The translations under genes and the position numbers were made by a program. The notes under the pieces were generated by a model. It was not told the DNA's origin and made no database searches. It saw nothing but the letters and a program-made list of their open reading frames with translations. DNA of 14,146 nt from Methanobacterium sp. (lineage in GTDB: Archaea > Methanobacteriota > Methanobacteria > Methanobacteriales > Methanobacteriaceae), in assembly GCA_019084405.1 (NCBI GenBank), contig JAHRFX010000033.1, positions 1 to 14,146 on the forward strand, given 5' to 3'. Positions 1 to 7,116 of the stretch are shown one piece after another. Each line of letters opens with the position of its first letter. Position 1 is the stretch's first letter.

Positions 1-122
1 ATTTCAGTCACACGGGTAACCCCCGCGGTTTTTAATTTTTTTTCCACATTTTTTATGGTTTGGGAAGGTTTCAGGGCCCGATGAGTACATCCAAAATATT
101 TAACTGGAATATCAGAAAACAT
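1..122 (-). CDS. ycaO: YcaO-type McrA-glycine thioamidation protein (methanogenesis marker 1), N-terminal part only
   Basis: The gene runs off the left edge, so only the first 40 codons are visible. The ATG is the complement of 120-122, and the reading begins MFSDIPVKYFGCTHRALKPS and continues to an AGVTRVTEI segment. The YFG-THR pattern, followed by a long helix and GVTR, is how I remember the N-terminus of methanogen YcaO proteins; this is recognition by eye. In that family the protein acts with TfuA to turn a glycine of McrA, the methyl-coenzyme M reductase alpha subunit, into thioglycine using ATP. The ATP-binding YcaO core lies outside the window. An AGGGG Shine-Dalgarno stretch (complement of about 131-135) sits 8 bases before the ATG. 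The gene follows the M50 protease gene on the same strand with a 36-base gap and probably has its own promoter. Confidence 0.75.
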   Translation of the reverse strand, partial: MFSDIPVKYFGCTHRALKPSQTIKNVEKKLKTAGVTRVTE

Positions 123-152
123 GAACAATCCCCTTATTTTTTTTTTTTTGAA

Positions 153-172
153 TTTGAATTATATTATATTAA
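153..172 (-). promoter_or_regulatory. Candidate promoter of the ycaO gene, overlapping the end of the M50 gene
   Basis: On the minus strand a TTTAATATAATATAA stretch lies about 40 bases before the ycaO ATG. It includes the last codons and TAA stop of the upstream protease gene. A TATA box here would start transcription about 25 bases later, giving a short A-rich leader containing a run of 13 A (complement of 137-149) and then the AGGGG ribosome site. Inferred from composition and spacing only. Confidence 0.4.
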
Positions 173-749
173 ACATGGAATTAAAGGTCATGAAGAAAGC
201 TATTCCTGCAGCTAAAACCCATACCAGAGGATTCCATCGAAATACTTTTGCACCATCCAGCACGCTGAATGGTATCAGGTTAAATAGTGCTAAAAAACTA
301 TTTACGTAGTAGCCTAAAAAGGCTATGGCTCCCACAGTTGAATTGGCGGGGAAGAGGGGAATTAAGGCAAAGAAAAATAGTGCCAGAATAATATTGGTTA
401 CTGGTCCTGCCAGTGATATTTTACCATTCTCATCGTCTTTTATATAAGTCCCATGGATATAAACTGCTCCCGGCGCGGCAAATACAAATCCAAAATAGGC
501 AGTAACTACAGCCAGGAATAAACCTTCTACCCATAATCTATACTCAGCCCAAAAACCATATCGAATGGCCATTAGTTTATGGGCTAATTCATGGAGTACA
601 AATCCAGAACCTACTCCAACTAAACTTATAAAATAATATTGAGTTGCGATTTCAAAATTTCGTCCGGAAAGGACATAAGAAAACACTGCTGCTATAACCA
701 GCATGGAAATGATTATATCTCTTATTTCACTAGAACTAAATTTTACCAT
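159..749 (-). CDS. M50 family (site-2 protease-like) membrane metalloprotease
   Basis: A 196-residue, strongly hydrophobic protein with the two hallmarks of site-2 proteases. HELAH at residues 53-57 gives the zinc-binding histidines and catalytic glutamate. NLIPFSVLDG at 157-166 gives the second motif, whose Asp165 would be the third zinc ligand. GPVTNI at 115-120 is also typical of the family. Membrane segments are visible at about 12-30, 38-58, 76-98, 115-135, 140-162 and 172-195. It has no PDZ or CBS domain, so it is the minimal core form. The family cuts substrates within the membrane; the substrate here is unknown. It lies between the kinase and ycaO genes on the same strand, 131 bases from the kinase stop, and likely forms its own transcript. 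A TATA-like TTATATGTT (complement of 772-780) is centred about 27 bases before the ATG, suggesting a nearly leaderless message. Confidence 0.85.
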   Translation of the reverse strand: MVKFSSSEIRDIIISMLVIAAVFSYVLSGRNFEIATQYYFISLVGVGSGFVLHELAHKLMAIRYGFWAEYRLWVEGLFLAVVTAYFGFVFAAPGAVYIHGTYIKDDENGKISLAGPVTNIILALFFFALIPLFPANSTVGAIAFLGYYVNSFLALFNLIPFSVLDGAKVFRWNPLVWVLAAGIAFFMTFNSMFNII

Positions 750-771
750 ATATATTAGAAACTAATTTTTA

Positions 772-780
772 ACATATAAT
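772..780 (-). promoter_or_regulatory. Candidate TATA box for the M50 protease gene
   Basis: On the minus strand the sequence reads TTATATGTTAAA about 27 bases before the ATG at 749. No clear Shine-Dalgarno site precedes that ATG. Together these suggest leaderless or near-leaderless transcription, which is common in archaea. Based on spacing only. Confidence 0.35.
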
Positions 781-880
781 GCTTTCTATGTAACCGTGTT
801 TTAAAATTCCTGAAATATTTTCATTAAAATTATTTTTAACATTATCCCTCTACTGATTAATTAATTTCAAATTATTTTTA

Positions 881-2383
881 TCATATTCTCTTTTTGTATT
901 GCAACTCCTGAAACTTGATATAAAAAGAGGTCCCGGAATTATTCACTTCCATTTTACTATCAATTTCCAGTTCTCCTTCTATCTGGTCCACCAGCATCTG
1001 AACCAGTTTTAGCCCTAAAGAAGTACTTTTTTCCATTTTTTTAAGTGGGAATCCGATTCCATTATCGGATATGGTTAAATGATGCAATCCTTTTTCTTCT
1101 TTAAATACAATCTTTATTTCACCACTATTTTTGCCTTTAAAAGCATGTTTAAGGCAGTTACTTACCACTTCATTTATTATAAGGCCACAGGGAATGGCAG
1201 TATCTATCTCCAGATTAATGTCTTCCAATTCCAGCTTCAATTTGATATTTTTATCTTTAAATGTATAGGAGTAAAACAGATGGGACATTATTTGCTGGAT
1301 GTATATGGCAAAATTGATACTAGCTAAGTCCCGGGATCGGTAAAGCTGTTCATGTATTAGGGCCATGGATTTGATTCTATCCTGACTTTCCTGGAATATT
1401 TCTAAATCTAAAGGATCCCGGATATTGGAGGTTTGTAAATTGAGGAGACTGGAAATAATCTGCAGGTTATTTTTCACCCGATGATGGATTTCCTGTAATA
1501 AAACTTCTTTTTCTTTAAGAGAGTTTTTTATTTTTTCTTCTGCTTTTTTACGATCAGTGATATCCAGAATAGATGCTAAATGTTTATCAGTACGGGGTAT
1601 AGGGGCCAAAGTTATAAATACATGTTTTTTATTCCCATACCGGTCAATAATATCGGTTTCATATTCTTCTTTTACAGATTCCCCCACAGGGGTTTTGTGG
1701 ATACCTGTAATATCTTCCAGATTATCAGGGGATAAAAAATATTTAATAGTTTTTCGGCCCTCAATCTCTCTTCGGGGATAATTGGTAATGGATTCTACTT
1801 CACTATTGGCCAGAGATATGGTGGTATCTTTTTCCAGAATAATCATTCCTGCACTGGAATTTTCAAATATGGCCCTGTAATAATCCTCAGATTTTTTTAA
1901 AGCCTCTTTTGCTATTAAACGTTCTTTAATATCCCGGGCCACCATAACTGAATATTTTTCACCACTAAATATTACCAGACTTAAACTCACTTCCATGGGG
2001 ATGACAGAACCATCTTTTTTTAGAAATTGAGTTTCTAAAGTCCATTTAGATTCATCCTGGGCCCTATTACTAATGGTGAATATTTTTTTAAATTCGGAGT
2101 GGTCTTTTGAAATTATCAGATCCCAAATACTCCTTTTAATAATATCGGAATATTCGTAATTTAGCTGATTATAAGCCGACTGGTTCAAATCCATTAATTT
2201 TCCTGAAACAACTTCAATAAGAAATATAGCATCATTGGAGTGATCCAGTAATGTTTTAAACCTTTCTAATTCTTTTAATTGTTCCTGTAATTTAGGATAA
2301 TAACTCTTTTGTATGGAATGTTCTCCTAATCCAATAATTTTTTCCCGTAAGGTATCCCATTCCTGGTAATCATCAGAAGGCAT
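881..2383 (-). CDS. Soluble PAS-PAS sensor histidine kinase (HisKA_2 type)
   Basis: A 500-residue protein using the ATG at 2381-2383. A TTG six codons upstream is possible, but GAGGAG (complement of 2394-2399) precedes this ATG by 10 bases. Domains in order (500-residue numbering) are a short helical start, PAS at about 45-160, PAS at about 165-280, a HisKA_2 helix with EIHHRVKNN (phospho-acceptor probably His301), and a GHKL ATPase. The ATPase has its N-box around 403-414 (LIINEVVSNCLKHAF), DNGIGF at 440-445 and a glycine-rich SLGLKLV lid near 455-461. No membrane segment or signal peptide is seen, so it should sense a cytoplasmic signal. PAS domains commonly bind small ligands or cofactors, but no haem or flavin residue can be assigned. 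No response regulator is in the window. It overlaps the alcohol dehydrogenase gene by 11 bases and is probably translationally coupled to it. Confidence 0.9.
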   Translation of the reverse strand: MPSDDYQEWDTLREKIIGLGEHSIQKSYYPKLQEQLKELERFKTLLDHSNDAIFLIEVVSGKLMDLNQSAYNQLNYEYSDIIKRSIWDLIISKDHSEFKKIFTISNRAQDESKWTLETQFLKKDGSVIPMEVSLSLVIFSGEKYSVMVARDIKERLIAKEALKKSEDYYRAIFENSSAGMIILEKDTTISLANSEVESITNYPRREIEGRKTIKYFLSPDNLEDITGIHKTPVGESVKEEYETDIIDRYGNKKHVFITLAPIPRTDKHLASILDITDRKKAEEKIKNSLKEKEVLLQEIHHRVKNNLQIISSLLNLQTSNIRDPLDLEIFQESQDRIKSMALIHEQLYRSRDLASINFAIYIQQIMSHLFYSYTFKDKNIKLKLELEDINLEIDTAIPCGLIINEVVSNCLKHAFKGKNSGEIKIVFKEEKGLHHLTISDNGIGFPLKKMEKSTSLGLKLVQMLVDQIEGELEIDSKMEVNNSGTSFYIKFQELQYKKRI

Positions 2384-3533
2384 TCTGGTATATCTCCTCA
2401 ATATCCTCTGCAGAAGGTCGGCGAGGATTGGTAACTATACAGGGGTCTTGCAGGGCTTTTAATGCTAGAGATTGAAAGTCTTCTTCACGCACTCCCAGTT
2501 TTTTTAGACTTGTATCCACACCTGCTTCTTTTTTAAGGTTTTTAATGAAATTCAAAAGAGAATCCTTTTTTTCACCTAAACTAAGTCCATTTTGATCTAT
2601 TCCCATGGCACGGGCAATTTTCAGGTATTTCTCAGGCACCTCAGAGAAATTATAATCAATTACATGTTCCATGAGTATGGCATTAGATTTTCCATGAGAT
2701 AAATCTAATAATCCTCCTAAACTATGAGCCATAGCATGAATTAAACCTAAACTCGCATTTGAAAATGCCAATCCTGCTTCTAAACTACCCAGCATCATTT
2801 TTGACCTAAACTGTTGATTCTGCAGGTCTGTTATAGTGGGTAGTATGTGGGAGGATATGAGTCTTATGGAATCAAGGGCATGTAGATTAGTAATATGGGA
2901 GCTGGCATTAGAAACATAAGCTTCAAAAGAGTGTACCAGCGCATCAAATCCAGTATGGGCAGTTAAAGTTTTATCCATGGTTAAAGTTGTAAAAGGATCA
3001 ATTAAAGCAACATCTGGAACCATGGTTTTACTTATAATTGCAATTTTTACTTTTTTTATAGAATCTAGAATAATAGCAAACTGAGAAACATCAGCAGATG
3101 TACCTGCAGTGGTGGGGATGCATATTAAAGGAGGGGAAGGTAATGGGACCTGATCCACCCCTTCAAATTCCAGTATATGATTTCGATTAGAAGATACAAT
3201 TCCAATACCTTTTGCACAATCCATGGGGCTTCCACCGCCCAGGGCAATAATTAAATTACATTCTTCGCTATTAAAGACTTCAGAACCATTCATAACTTCT
3301 TCATCACGAGAGTTTGGTGATATACTGGAGTAAATTTCATATTCTAGCCCTTGCTCAATTAAAACTCCTTCAAGTTCAACTAAGATATTAAGATTCATGA
3401 CCTCCGGGTCGGTTACAATCAGAACTTTTTTCGCAGCCAGATTTTTTGCATATCGGCCAGCAAGAAGCCTGGCCCCGGATCCATAAATAAATTCAGGTGC
3501 CACAAATTTTCTGAGATAGTTTTCTTGAACCAT
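2373..3533 (-). CDS. Iron-containing (group III) alcohol dehydrogenase
   Basis: A 386-residue protein, usual for the family. The start is the ATG at 3531-3533, preceded by AAGGTG with 6 bases between; a GTG three codons earlier overlaps that ribosome site and is less likely. The N-terminal nucleotide-binding half carries GGGSPMDCAKGI near residue 99. The C-terminal half has the metal ligands: Asp197 and His201 in FDALVH, His266 in HAMAH, and His280 in LSHG. The 14-residue spacing between the last two matches FucO-type enzymes, and His270 matches their extra conserved active-site histidine. Such enzymes interconvert alcohols and aldehydes or ketones with NAD(P); the physiological substrate cannot be read here. 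Its end overlaps the histidine kinase gene by 11 bases and encodes that gene's Shine-Dalgarno site, so the two form an operon. Confidence 0.9.
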   Translation of the reverse strand: MVQENYLRKFVAPEFIYGSGARLLAGRYAKNLAAKKVLIVTDPEVMNLNILVELEGVLIEQGLEYEIYSSISPNSRDEEVMNGSEVFNSEECNLIIALGGGSPMDCAKGIGIVSSNRNHILEFEGVDQVPLPSPPLICIPTTAGTSADVSQFAIILDSIKKVKIAIISKTMVPDVALIDPFTTLTMDKTLTAHTGFDALVHSFEAYVSNASSHITNLHALDSIRLISSHILPTITDLQNQQFRSKMMLGSLEAGLAFSNASLGLIHAMAHSLGGLLDLSHGKSNAILMEHVIDYNFSEVPEKYLKIARAMGIDQNGLSLGEKKDSLLNFIKNLKKEAGVDTSLKKLGVREEDFQSLALKALQDPCIVTNPRRPSAEDIEEIYQNAF

Positions 3534-3545
3534 AATTAACACCTT

Positions 3546-3656
3546 AGAGATATTACATGTTGATTGTATACTATGCTTATATTAATTTATTGATATAATT
3601 ATATTATTCGGATATTTCATGTAATGGTTTAAATAATTACATTTATTAAAATCAGT
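3546..3656. promoter_or_regulatory. Divergent promoter region between the alcohol dehydrogenase and HIT genes
   Basis: This AT-rich gap separates genes reading away from each other, so both promoters should lie here. For the dehydrogenase, TTAATATAAGC (complement of about 3575-3585) is placed for a leader of about 18 bases. For the HIT gene, TATAATTATATTATT near 3593-3607 or TTTAAATA at 3628-3635 are candidates. No operator-like repeat stands out. Confidence 0.4.
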
Positions 3657-3665
3657 GGTGATTTA

Positions 3666-4145
3666 ATGCGTACCCAATGTGAATATTGTGCCCTGGAAGG
3701 TTTTTATGGTGAAAAAATATATGAAACCCGTAACTGGATTATTTACCTGGCACCTTCTCAAAGATACCTGGGAACATGTGTAGTTGCATTAAAAAGAAGT
3801 TGCAGGGATTTAAAACAACTAAAAAAAGACGAATGGATTGATTTTGGAGAATTAGTAATCATGCTTGAAAAAACAGTTTCAAAAACTCTTAATCCTACTT
3901 TATTCAATTGGAGTTGCTTTAAAAACTCTGCTTATCGCTATAAAAATCCAAAACCAGAAGTGCATTGGCATTTCATACCGCGATATGAAAAACCAATCAA
4001 ATTCGATGATATAGATTTCCAGGACCCTGACTTTGGCTATATTCCTCAGCCAGTGGAGCGAAAAATACCTGAAAAAACACATCTTAAATTAAAAAATTTA
4101 ATTCAAAAACAACTAATTATAAACCAAAATATATATTCAAACTAA
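3666..4145 (+). CDS. HIT-superfamily protein (nucleotide hydrolase or transferase-like)
   Basis: A 159-residue protein. It begins with a CxxC pair (Cys5, Cys8), as in many HIT proteins that hold a structural zinc, and contains PEVHWHFIPRY at residues 97-107. Against the classical histidine triad (H-x-H-x-H followed by hydrophobic residues and often IPR), the first position is Glu98 while His100 and His102 remain. His100 aligns with the catalytic histidine of HINT-type enzymes, so hydrolysis of a nucleoside phosphate bond is plausible but not assured. Residues 110-160 form an extra charged tail (DDIDFQDPDFGY, then a lysine-rich helix). GGTGAT precedes the ATG by 3 bases. The M24 peptidase gene follows 38 bases later on the same strand, probably in one transcript. 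The natural substrate is unknown. Confidence 0.75.
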   Translation: MRTQCEYCALEGFYGEKIYETRNWIIYLAPSQRYLGTCVVALKRSCRDLKQLKKDEWIDFGELVIMLEKTVSKTLNPTLFNWSCFKNSAYRYKNPKPEVHWHFIPRYEKPIKFDDIDFQDPDFGYIPQPVERKIPEKTHLKLKNLIQKQLIINQNIYSN

Positions 4146-4183
4146 TTTGAATAGGATTATTCATAAAAAGGAGTTCTATTTCA

Positions 4184-5188
4184 ATGGATAGAGTCAATAA
4201 AGTTTTAGATGAGATGCTTAAAGAAGAAATCCCTGCCATGCTGCTATTAAAAGAAGAAAATATATTTTATATAAGTGGCTTTAAACCTTCAGGCTTTTCA
4301 ATTTTAGTTCTAAAAGATGATCCTTTGTTACTGGTATCTAAAATGGATGGTGAAGAAGCCAGTAAAACTTCTCGAATTCCTTTTCAGGAATTTGAGTCAT
4401 TAAAAGAATTGAAAAATATAATTAAACATCAAAAATTTGCCAAATTGGGAATTGAGGAATCCATGAAAATTGGATTTTATAATAAAATAAAAAATAATTT
4501 TGATATGGAAATAAATGATGTAATTGAAAGATCCCGTATGATAAAAACTTCAGATGAGATCAATTCCATAAAAAAATCCATTTCTATTGCTGAAAAATCA
4601 TTTAATCAATTAGAATTTAAAAAAAAGGAATGGGAACTGGCAGCGGAGCTTGAATATTTAATGAGAATTAATGGTTCTCAAAATGAAGCATTTGAAACCA
4701 TAGTTGCTAGTGGGTCACGATCTAGCCTTCCTCATGCTCATCCCACATCCAATAAACTGGAATATCCATTACTTATTGACTGGGGTGCTGTTTGGGAAAA
4801 TTACTCATCTGATTGCACCCGTACCCGGGTTGAAACTGAAAAACAGGAAGAAGTATTAAACATTTGCCTGGAAGCACAAAAAGAAACAATTAAATCAATA
4901 AAACCAGGAGTATCTGCCTGTGAAATAGATAAAGTTGCCCGGGACGTCATAAAAGATTATGGGTATGGAGATAATTTTATTCACTCAACTGGACATGGAG
5001 TAGGTTTGGAAGTTCATGAAAAACCTTCCATATCCTCCCGGGAAGAAATAACTCTGGAAAAAAACATGGTGATTACCATAGAACCGGGAATATATTTGGA
5101 GGGTGAATGGGGCGTGAGGATAGAGGATATAGTTTTAATAAAAAATAAAGCACGTAAATTATCTAAACTCCCTTCGGTGATACAATGA
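4184..5188 (+). CDS. M24 family metallopeptidase (Xaa-Pro aminopeptidase/dipeptidase-like)
   Basis: A 334-residue cytosolic protein with the two-domain layout of creatinase-fold proline peptidases. Residues about 1-118 form the N-terminal domain and 125-330 the pita-bread catalytic domain. All five dimetal ligands expected for the family are visible: Asp199 (LIDWG), Asp210 (SSDCTRT), His271 (STGHGVG), Glu300 (TIEPGIY) and Glu314 (RIEDIV). His184 in LPHAHPT fits the conserved substrate-side histidine. It should release an N-terminal residue ahead of proline or split Xaa-Pro dipeptides; which of these cannot be told from sequence. AAAGGAG (4167-4173) precedes the ATG by 10 bases. It follows the HIT gene and is followed by a fresh promoter for the pilus genes. 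Confidence 0.88.
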   Translation: MDRVNKVLDEMLKEEIPAMLLLKEENIFYISGFKPSGFSILVLKDDPLLLVSKMDGEEASKTSRIPFQEFESLKELKNIIKHQKFAKLGIEESMKIGFYNKIKNNFDMEINDVIERSRMIKTSDEINSIKKSISIAEKSFNQLEFKKKEWELAAELEYLMRINGSQNEAFETIVASGSRSSLPHAHPTSNKLEYPLLIDWGAVWENYSSDCTRTRVETEKQEEVLNICLEAQKETIKSIKPGVSACEIDKVARDVIKDYGYGDNFIHSTGHGVGLEVHEKPSISSREEITLEKNMVITIEPGIYLEGEWGVRIEDIVLIKNKARKLSKLPSVIQ

Positions 5189-5258
5189 TTAAATCCTACT
5201 GGAATTAAAACTATTAACTATTGGCTTGTATTTTTTTGCAATTGCATTTGATAACCCG

Positions 5259-5270
5259 TATATATAAATA
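5259..5270 (+). promoter_or_regulatory. TATA box for the pilus-type membrane protein and pilin operon
   Basis: A clear TATATATAAATA motif in an otherwise gene-free stretch. Initiation about 25 bases downstream would give a leader of roughly 25-30 bases, ending in the AGGTG ribosome site that precedes the TTG start at 5317. This is the best-looking TATA element in the window. Confidence 0.6.
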
Positions 5271-5316
5271 ACTTAATAACATAATATTTATTATAGAATA
5301 GATTTAGGTGTATGAA

Positions 5317-6249
5317 TTGGCTGCAATCCCCAAAATATTATCTCCGGTTTCCGGTGCTATAGACAGTATCATTCCAGAAAAATTTCTGGTAAGGCTTCAA
5401 GAAATTTTAATCAGGACAGGAATGTATGTAAAAGCTTCTGATGTAATTACTCTAGCTTTAATTACCAGCTTTGGAATCAGTATCCTTGCGGTACTTGTTT
5501 CAGCACTGGTGGGTGTAAGTGCTTTAATTGCAGGAATAATTGGATTTTTTATTCCACCGGCCATTATGGGGGGATATGTATTTTATATGATGGAAAAAAG
5601 GGTAGATGCTATTGAACAGAATACTCCTGATTTTTTGAGGCAAATTGCTTCCCTTTTAAGGGCCGGTGTCGGAGTAGAGACGGCTCTGGAGGATGTTTCT
5701 AAACATGGGAGCGGACCACTTACTGATGAATTAAAAAGGGCAGTAATTGAAATAAAAATCGGAAGAACTTTCGATGATGCTATTCTTTCTATGGGCGAAC
5801 GATTACAATCTAAAAACCTGGATAGAACTTTCAGAATGATACTGGAAGGTAGAAAGGCAGGGGGAAGTCTTTCAGATATTATTGAAACCGTGGCTGAAGA
5901 TTTGAGGGCAGTACTGGCATTAAAACGGGAAAGAAAGGCTAATGTAATGATGTCAGTCATGTTTTTGATAATAGCAGCCATTGTCGCTGCTCCATTTGCT
6001 CTGGGAATGATTGGAGTTTATGCTACCTTTATGGAGTCTGTTGGTAAAAAAAACCCATTAGCAGGTGCAGCCACCATGGCAGCGGGAGGTTACATTATTA
6101 TTCACTCCATTATAGCCGGACTCTTAATTGGAATTATTATGTATGGAAGTGCTAAAAAAGGAGTTAAATTTGCCATACCTCTGGCTATTGTAGCCTATGC
6201 TATATTTTATATTATTGGAAGATTCGGAATTCTTTTAGTAGGATTTTAG
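5317..6249 (+). CDS. Type II secretion/pilus assembly membrane protein of the TadC/FlaJ/PilC class (T2SSF)
   Basis: A 310-residue integral membrane protein. I place the start at the TTG at 5317, because AGGTG (5306-5310) precedes it by 6 bases, the same spacing as the alcohol dehydrogenase start. A GTG at 5308 would lie inside that ribosome site. Membrane segments occur near 45-67 and 69-92. A cytoplasmic T2SSF helical domain follows at about 100-205, with RQIASLLRAGVGVETALEDV and GRKAGGSLSDIIE. C-terminal membrane segments lie near 210-240, 250-277 and 285-305. The family forms the inner-membrane platform on which a GspE-type ATPase drives assembly of pilin-like subunits. The next gene, 10 bases on, encodes such a subunit, so this is a two-gene pilus operon; the ATPase and prepilin peptidase are not in the window. 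Confidence 0.85.
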   Translation: MAAIPKILSPVSGAIDSIIPEKFLVRLQEILIRTGMYVKASDVITLALITSFGISILAVLVSALVGVSALIAGIIGFFIPPAIMGGYVFYMMEKRVDAIEQNTPDFLRQIASLLRAGVGVETALEDVSKHGSGPLTDELKRAVIEIKIGRTFDDAILSMGERLQSKNLDRTFRMILEGRKAGGSLSDIIETVAEDLRAVLALKRERKANVMMSVMFLIIAAIVAAPFALGMIGVYATFMESVGKKNPLAGAATMAAGGYIIIHSIIAGLLIGIIMYGSAKKGVKFAIPLAIVAYAIFYIIGRFGILLVGF

Positions 6250-6259
6250 AGGTGCTAAA

Positions 6260-6451
6260 ATGCAATTCATTATGGATGAAAAAGGTCAGGGATCTGCAGA
6301 ACTTATCCTTATTTTCGGAGGGATGATAGTAATAGTGATTGTGGCTGCAATATATTATCAGAACTATCTGAGTGGTTTAGGTGATGAGATTATTAGAACC
6401 GATGTTAAAAACGTCACCAATCAAATTAATGACCTGAAAACTAAATTTTAA
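6260..6451 (+). CDS. Small class III signal peptide protein (archaeal type IV pilin-like)
   Basis: A 63-residue protein. Positively charged and acidic residues (MDEKG) are followed by QGSAE and then an unbroken hydrophobic stretch at about 15-33. This is the class III signal pattern of methanogen pilins: the prepilin peptidase would cut between Gly9 and Gln10, leaving Gln at +1 and Glu14 at +5. The mature part is about 54 residues, with a short charged tail containing two possible N-glycosylation sequons (NVT near 46 and a following NQI that is not one; only the former fits). The ATG at 6260 has AGGTG five bases upstream, favouring it over the in-frame ATG at 6272. It is co-transcribed with the T2SSF gene. 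Confidence 0.85.
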   Translation: MQFIMDEKGQGSAELILIFGGMIVIVIVAAIYYQNYLSGLGDEIIRTDVKNVTNQINDLKTKF

Positions 6452-6469
6452 TCACATAATATTACTGAT

Positions 6470-6496
6470 TATTTTTTTTTTTAAATTATTTTTTCA
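6470..6496 (+). terminator. T-rich terminator after the pilin gene
   Basis: Shortly after the pilin stop codon there is a run of 12 T followed by AAATTA and another run of 6 T. Archaeal RNA polymerase often terminates at such T-tracts without a hairpin. It fits the end of the two-gene pilus operon. Composition evidence only. Confidence 0.45.
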
Positions 6497-6562
6497 TATT
6501 AGTTCTAAAGAGAATTTCTTTTAACCTTTTTATTGTTATTAGTATTAATCATTTTGTGATGT

Positions 6563-6570
6563 TATAATTC
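6563..6570. repeat. Left half of presumed 8-bp target site duplication
   Basis: The sequence tataattc abuts the left inverted repeat, and tgtaattc abuts the right one at 7005-7012. One mismatch in eight fits a duplication that has drifted since insertion. Confidence 0.65.
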
Positions 6571-6577
6571 GGCACTG

Positions 6578-6961
<384 letters not shown>

Positions 6962-6980
6962 TTAAACACAAATTTCCAAA

Positions 6981-7004
6981 AACCCCCAAGTTTTTGACAG
7001 TGCC
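6981..7004 (-). repeat. Right terminal inverted repeat of element copy 1
   Basis: Exact reverse complement of 6571-6594. It is followed directly by tgtaattc, the presumed target duplication, and lies about 60 bases before the TATA box of the aldehyde dehydrogenase gene. Confidence 0.9.
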
Positions 7005-7012
7005 TGTAATTC
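7005..7012. repeat. Right half of presumed 8-bp target site duplication
   Basis: The sequence tgtaattc lies directly after the right inverted repeat and matches the left flank at 7 of 8 bases. Confidence 0.65.
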
Positions 7013-7062
7013 TTTGTTATATTGTTTTATATCGTTAAATATAAACATTTATAAGATATTAT

Positions 7063-7073
7063 TGATATATAAG
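7063..7073 (+). promoter_or_regulatory. Candidate TATA box of the aldehyde dehydrogenase gene
   Basis: TGATATATAAG lies about 50 bases before the ATG at 7117. It would give a leader of about 20-25 bases containing AGAGGA (7105-7110) six bases before the start. A second TATA-like ATTTATAAGATA is at 7047-7058. Confidence 0.5.
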
Positions 7074-7116
7074 TATTATGAAATCCTTAACGACTTTATT
7101 CTAAAGAGGAATAATT

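Noticed and set aside
137..149. A run of 13 T as a terminator
   Set aside because: The flanking genes are on the minus strand, where this is an A run in the ycaO leader, so it cannot terminate them; no plus-strand gene ends here.
121..309. A 62-residue plus-strand frame at the left edge
   Set aside because: It is antisense to the M50 protease end, begins inside the ycaO start region and reads as low-complexity sequence.
5583..5981. A 132-residue minus-strand reading frame opposite the T2SSF gene
   Set aside because: The plus-strand frame has clear membrane and T2SSF motifs; the antisense frame has none and is a shadow.
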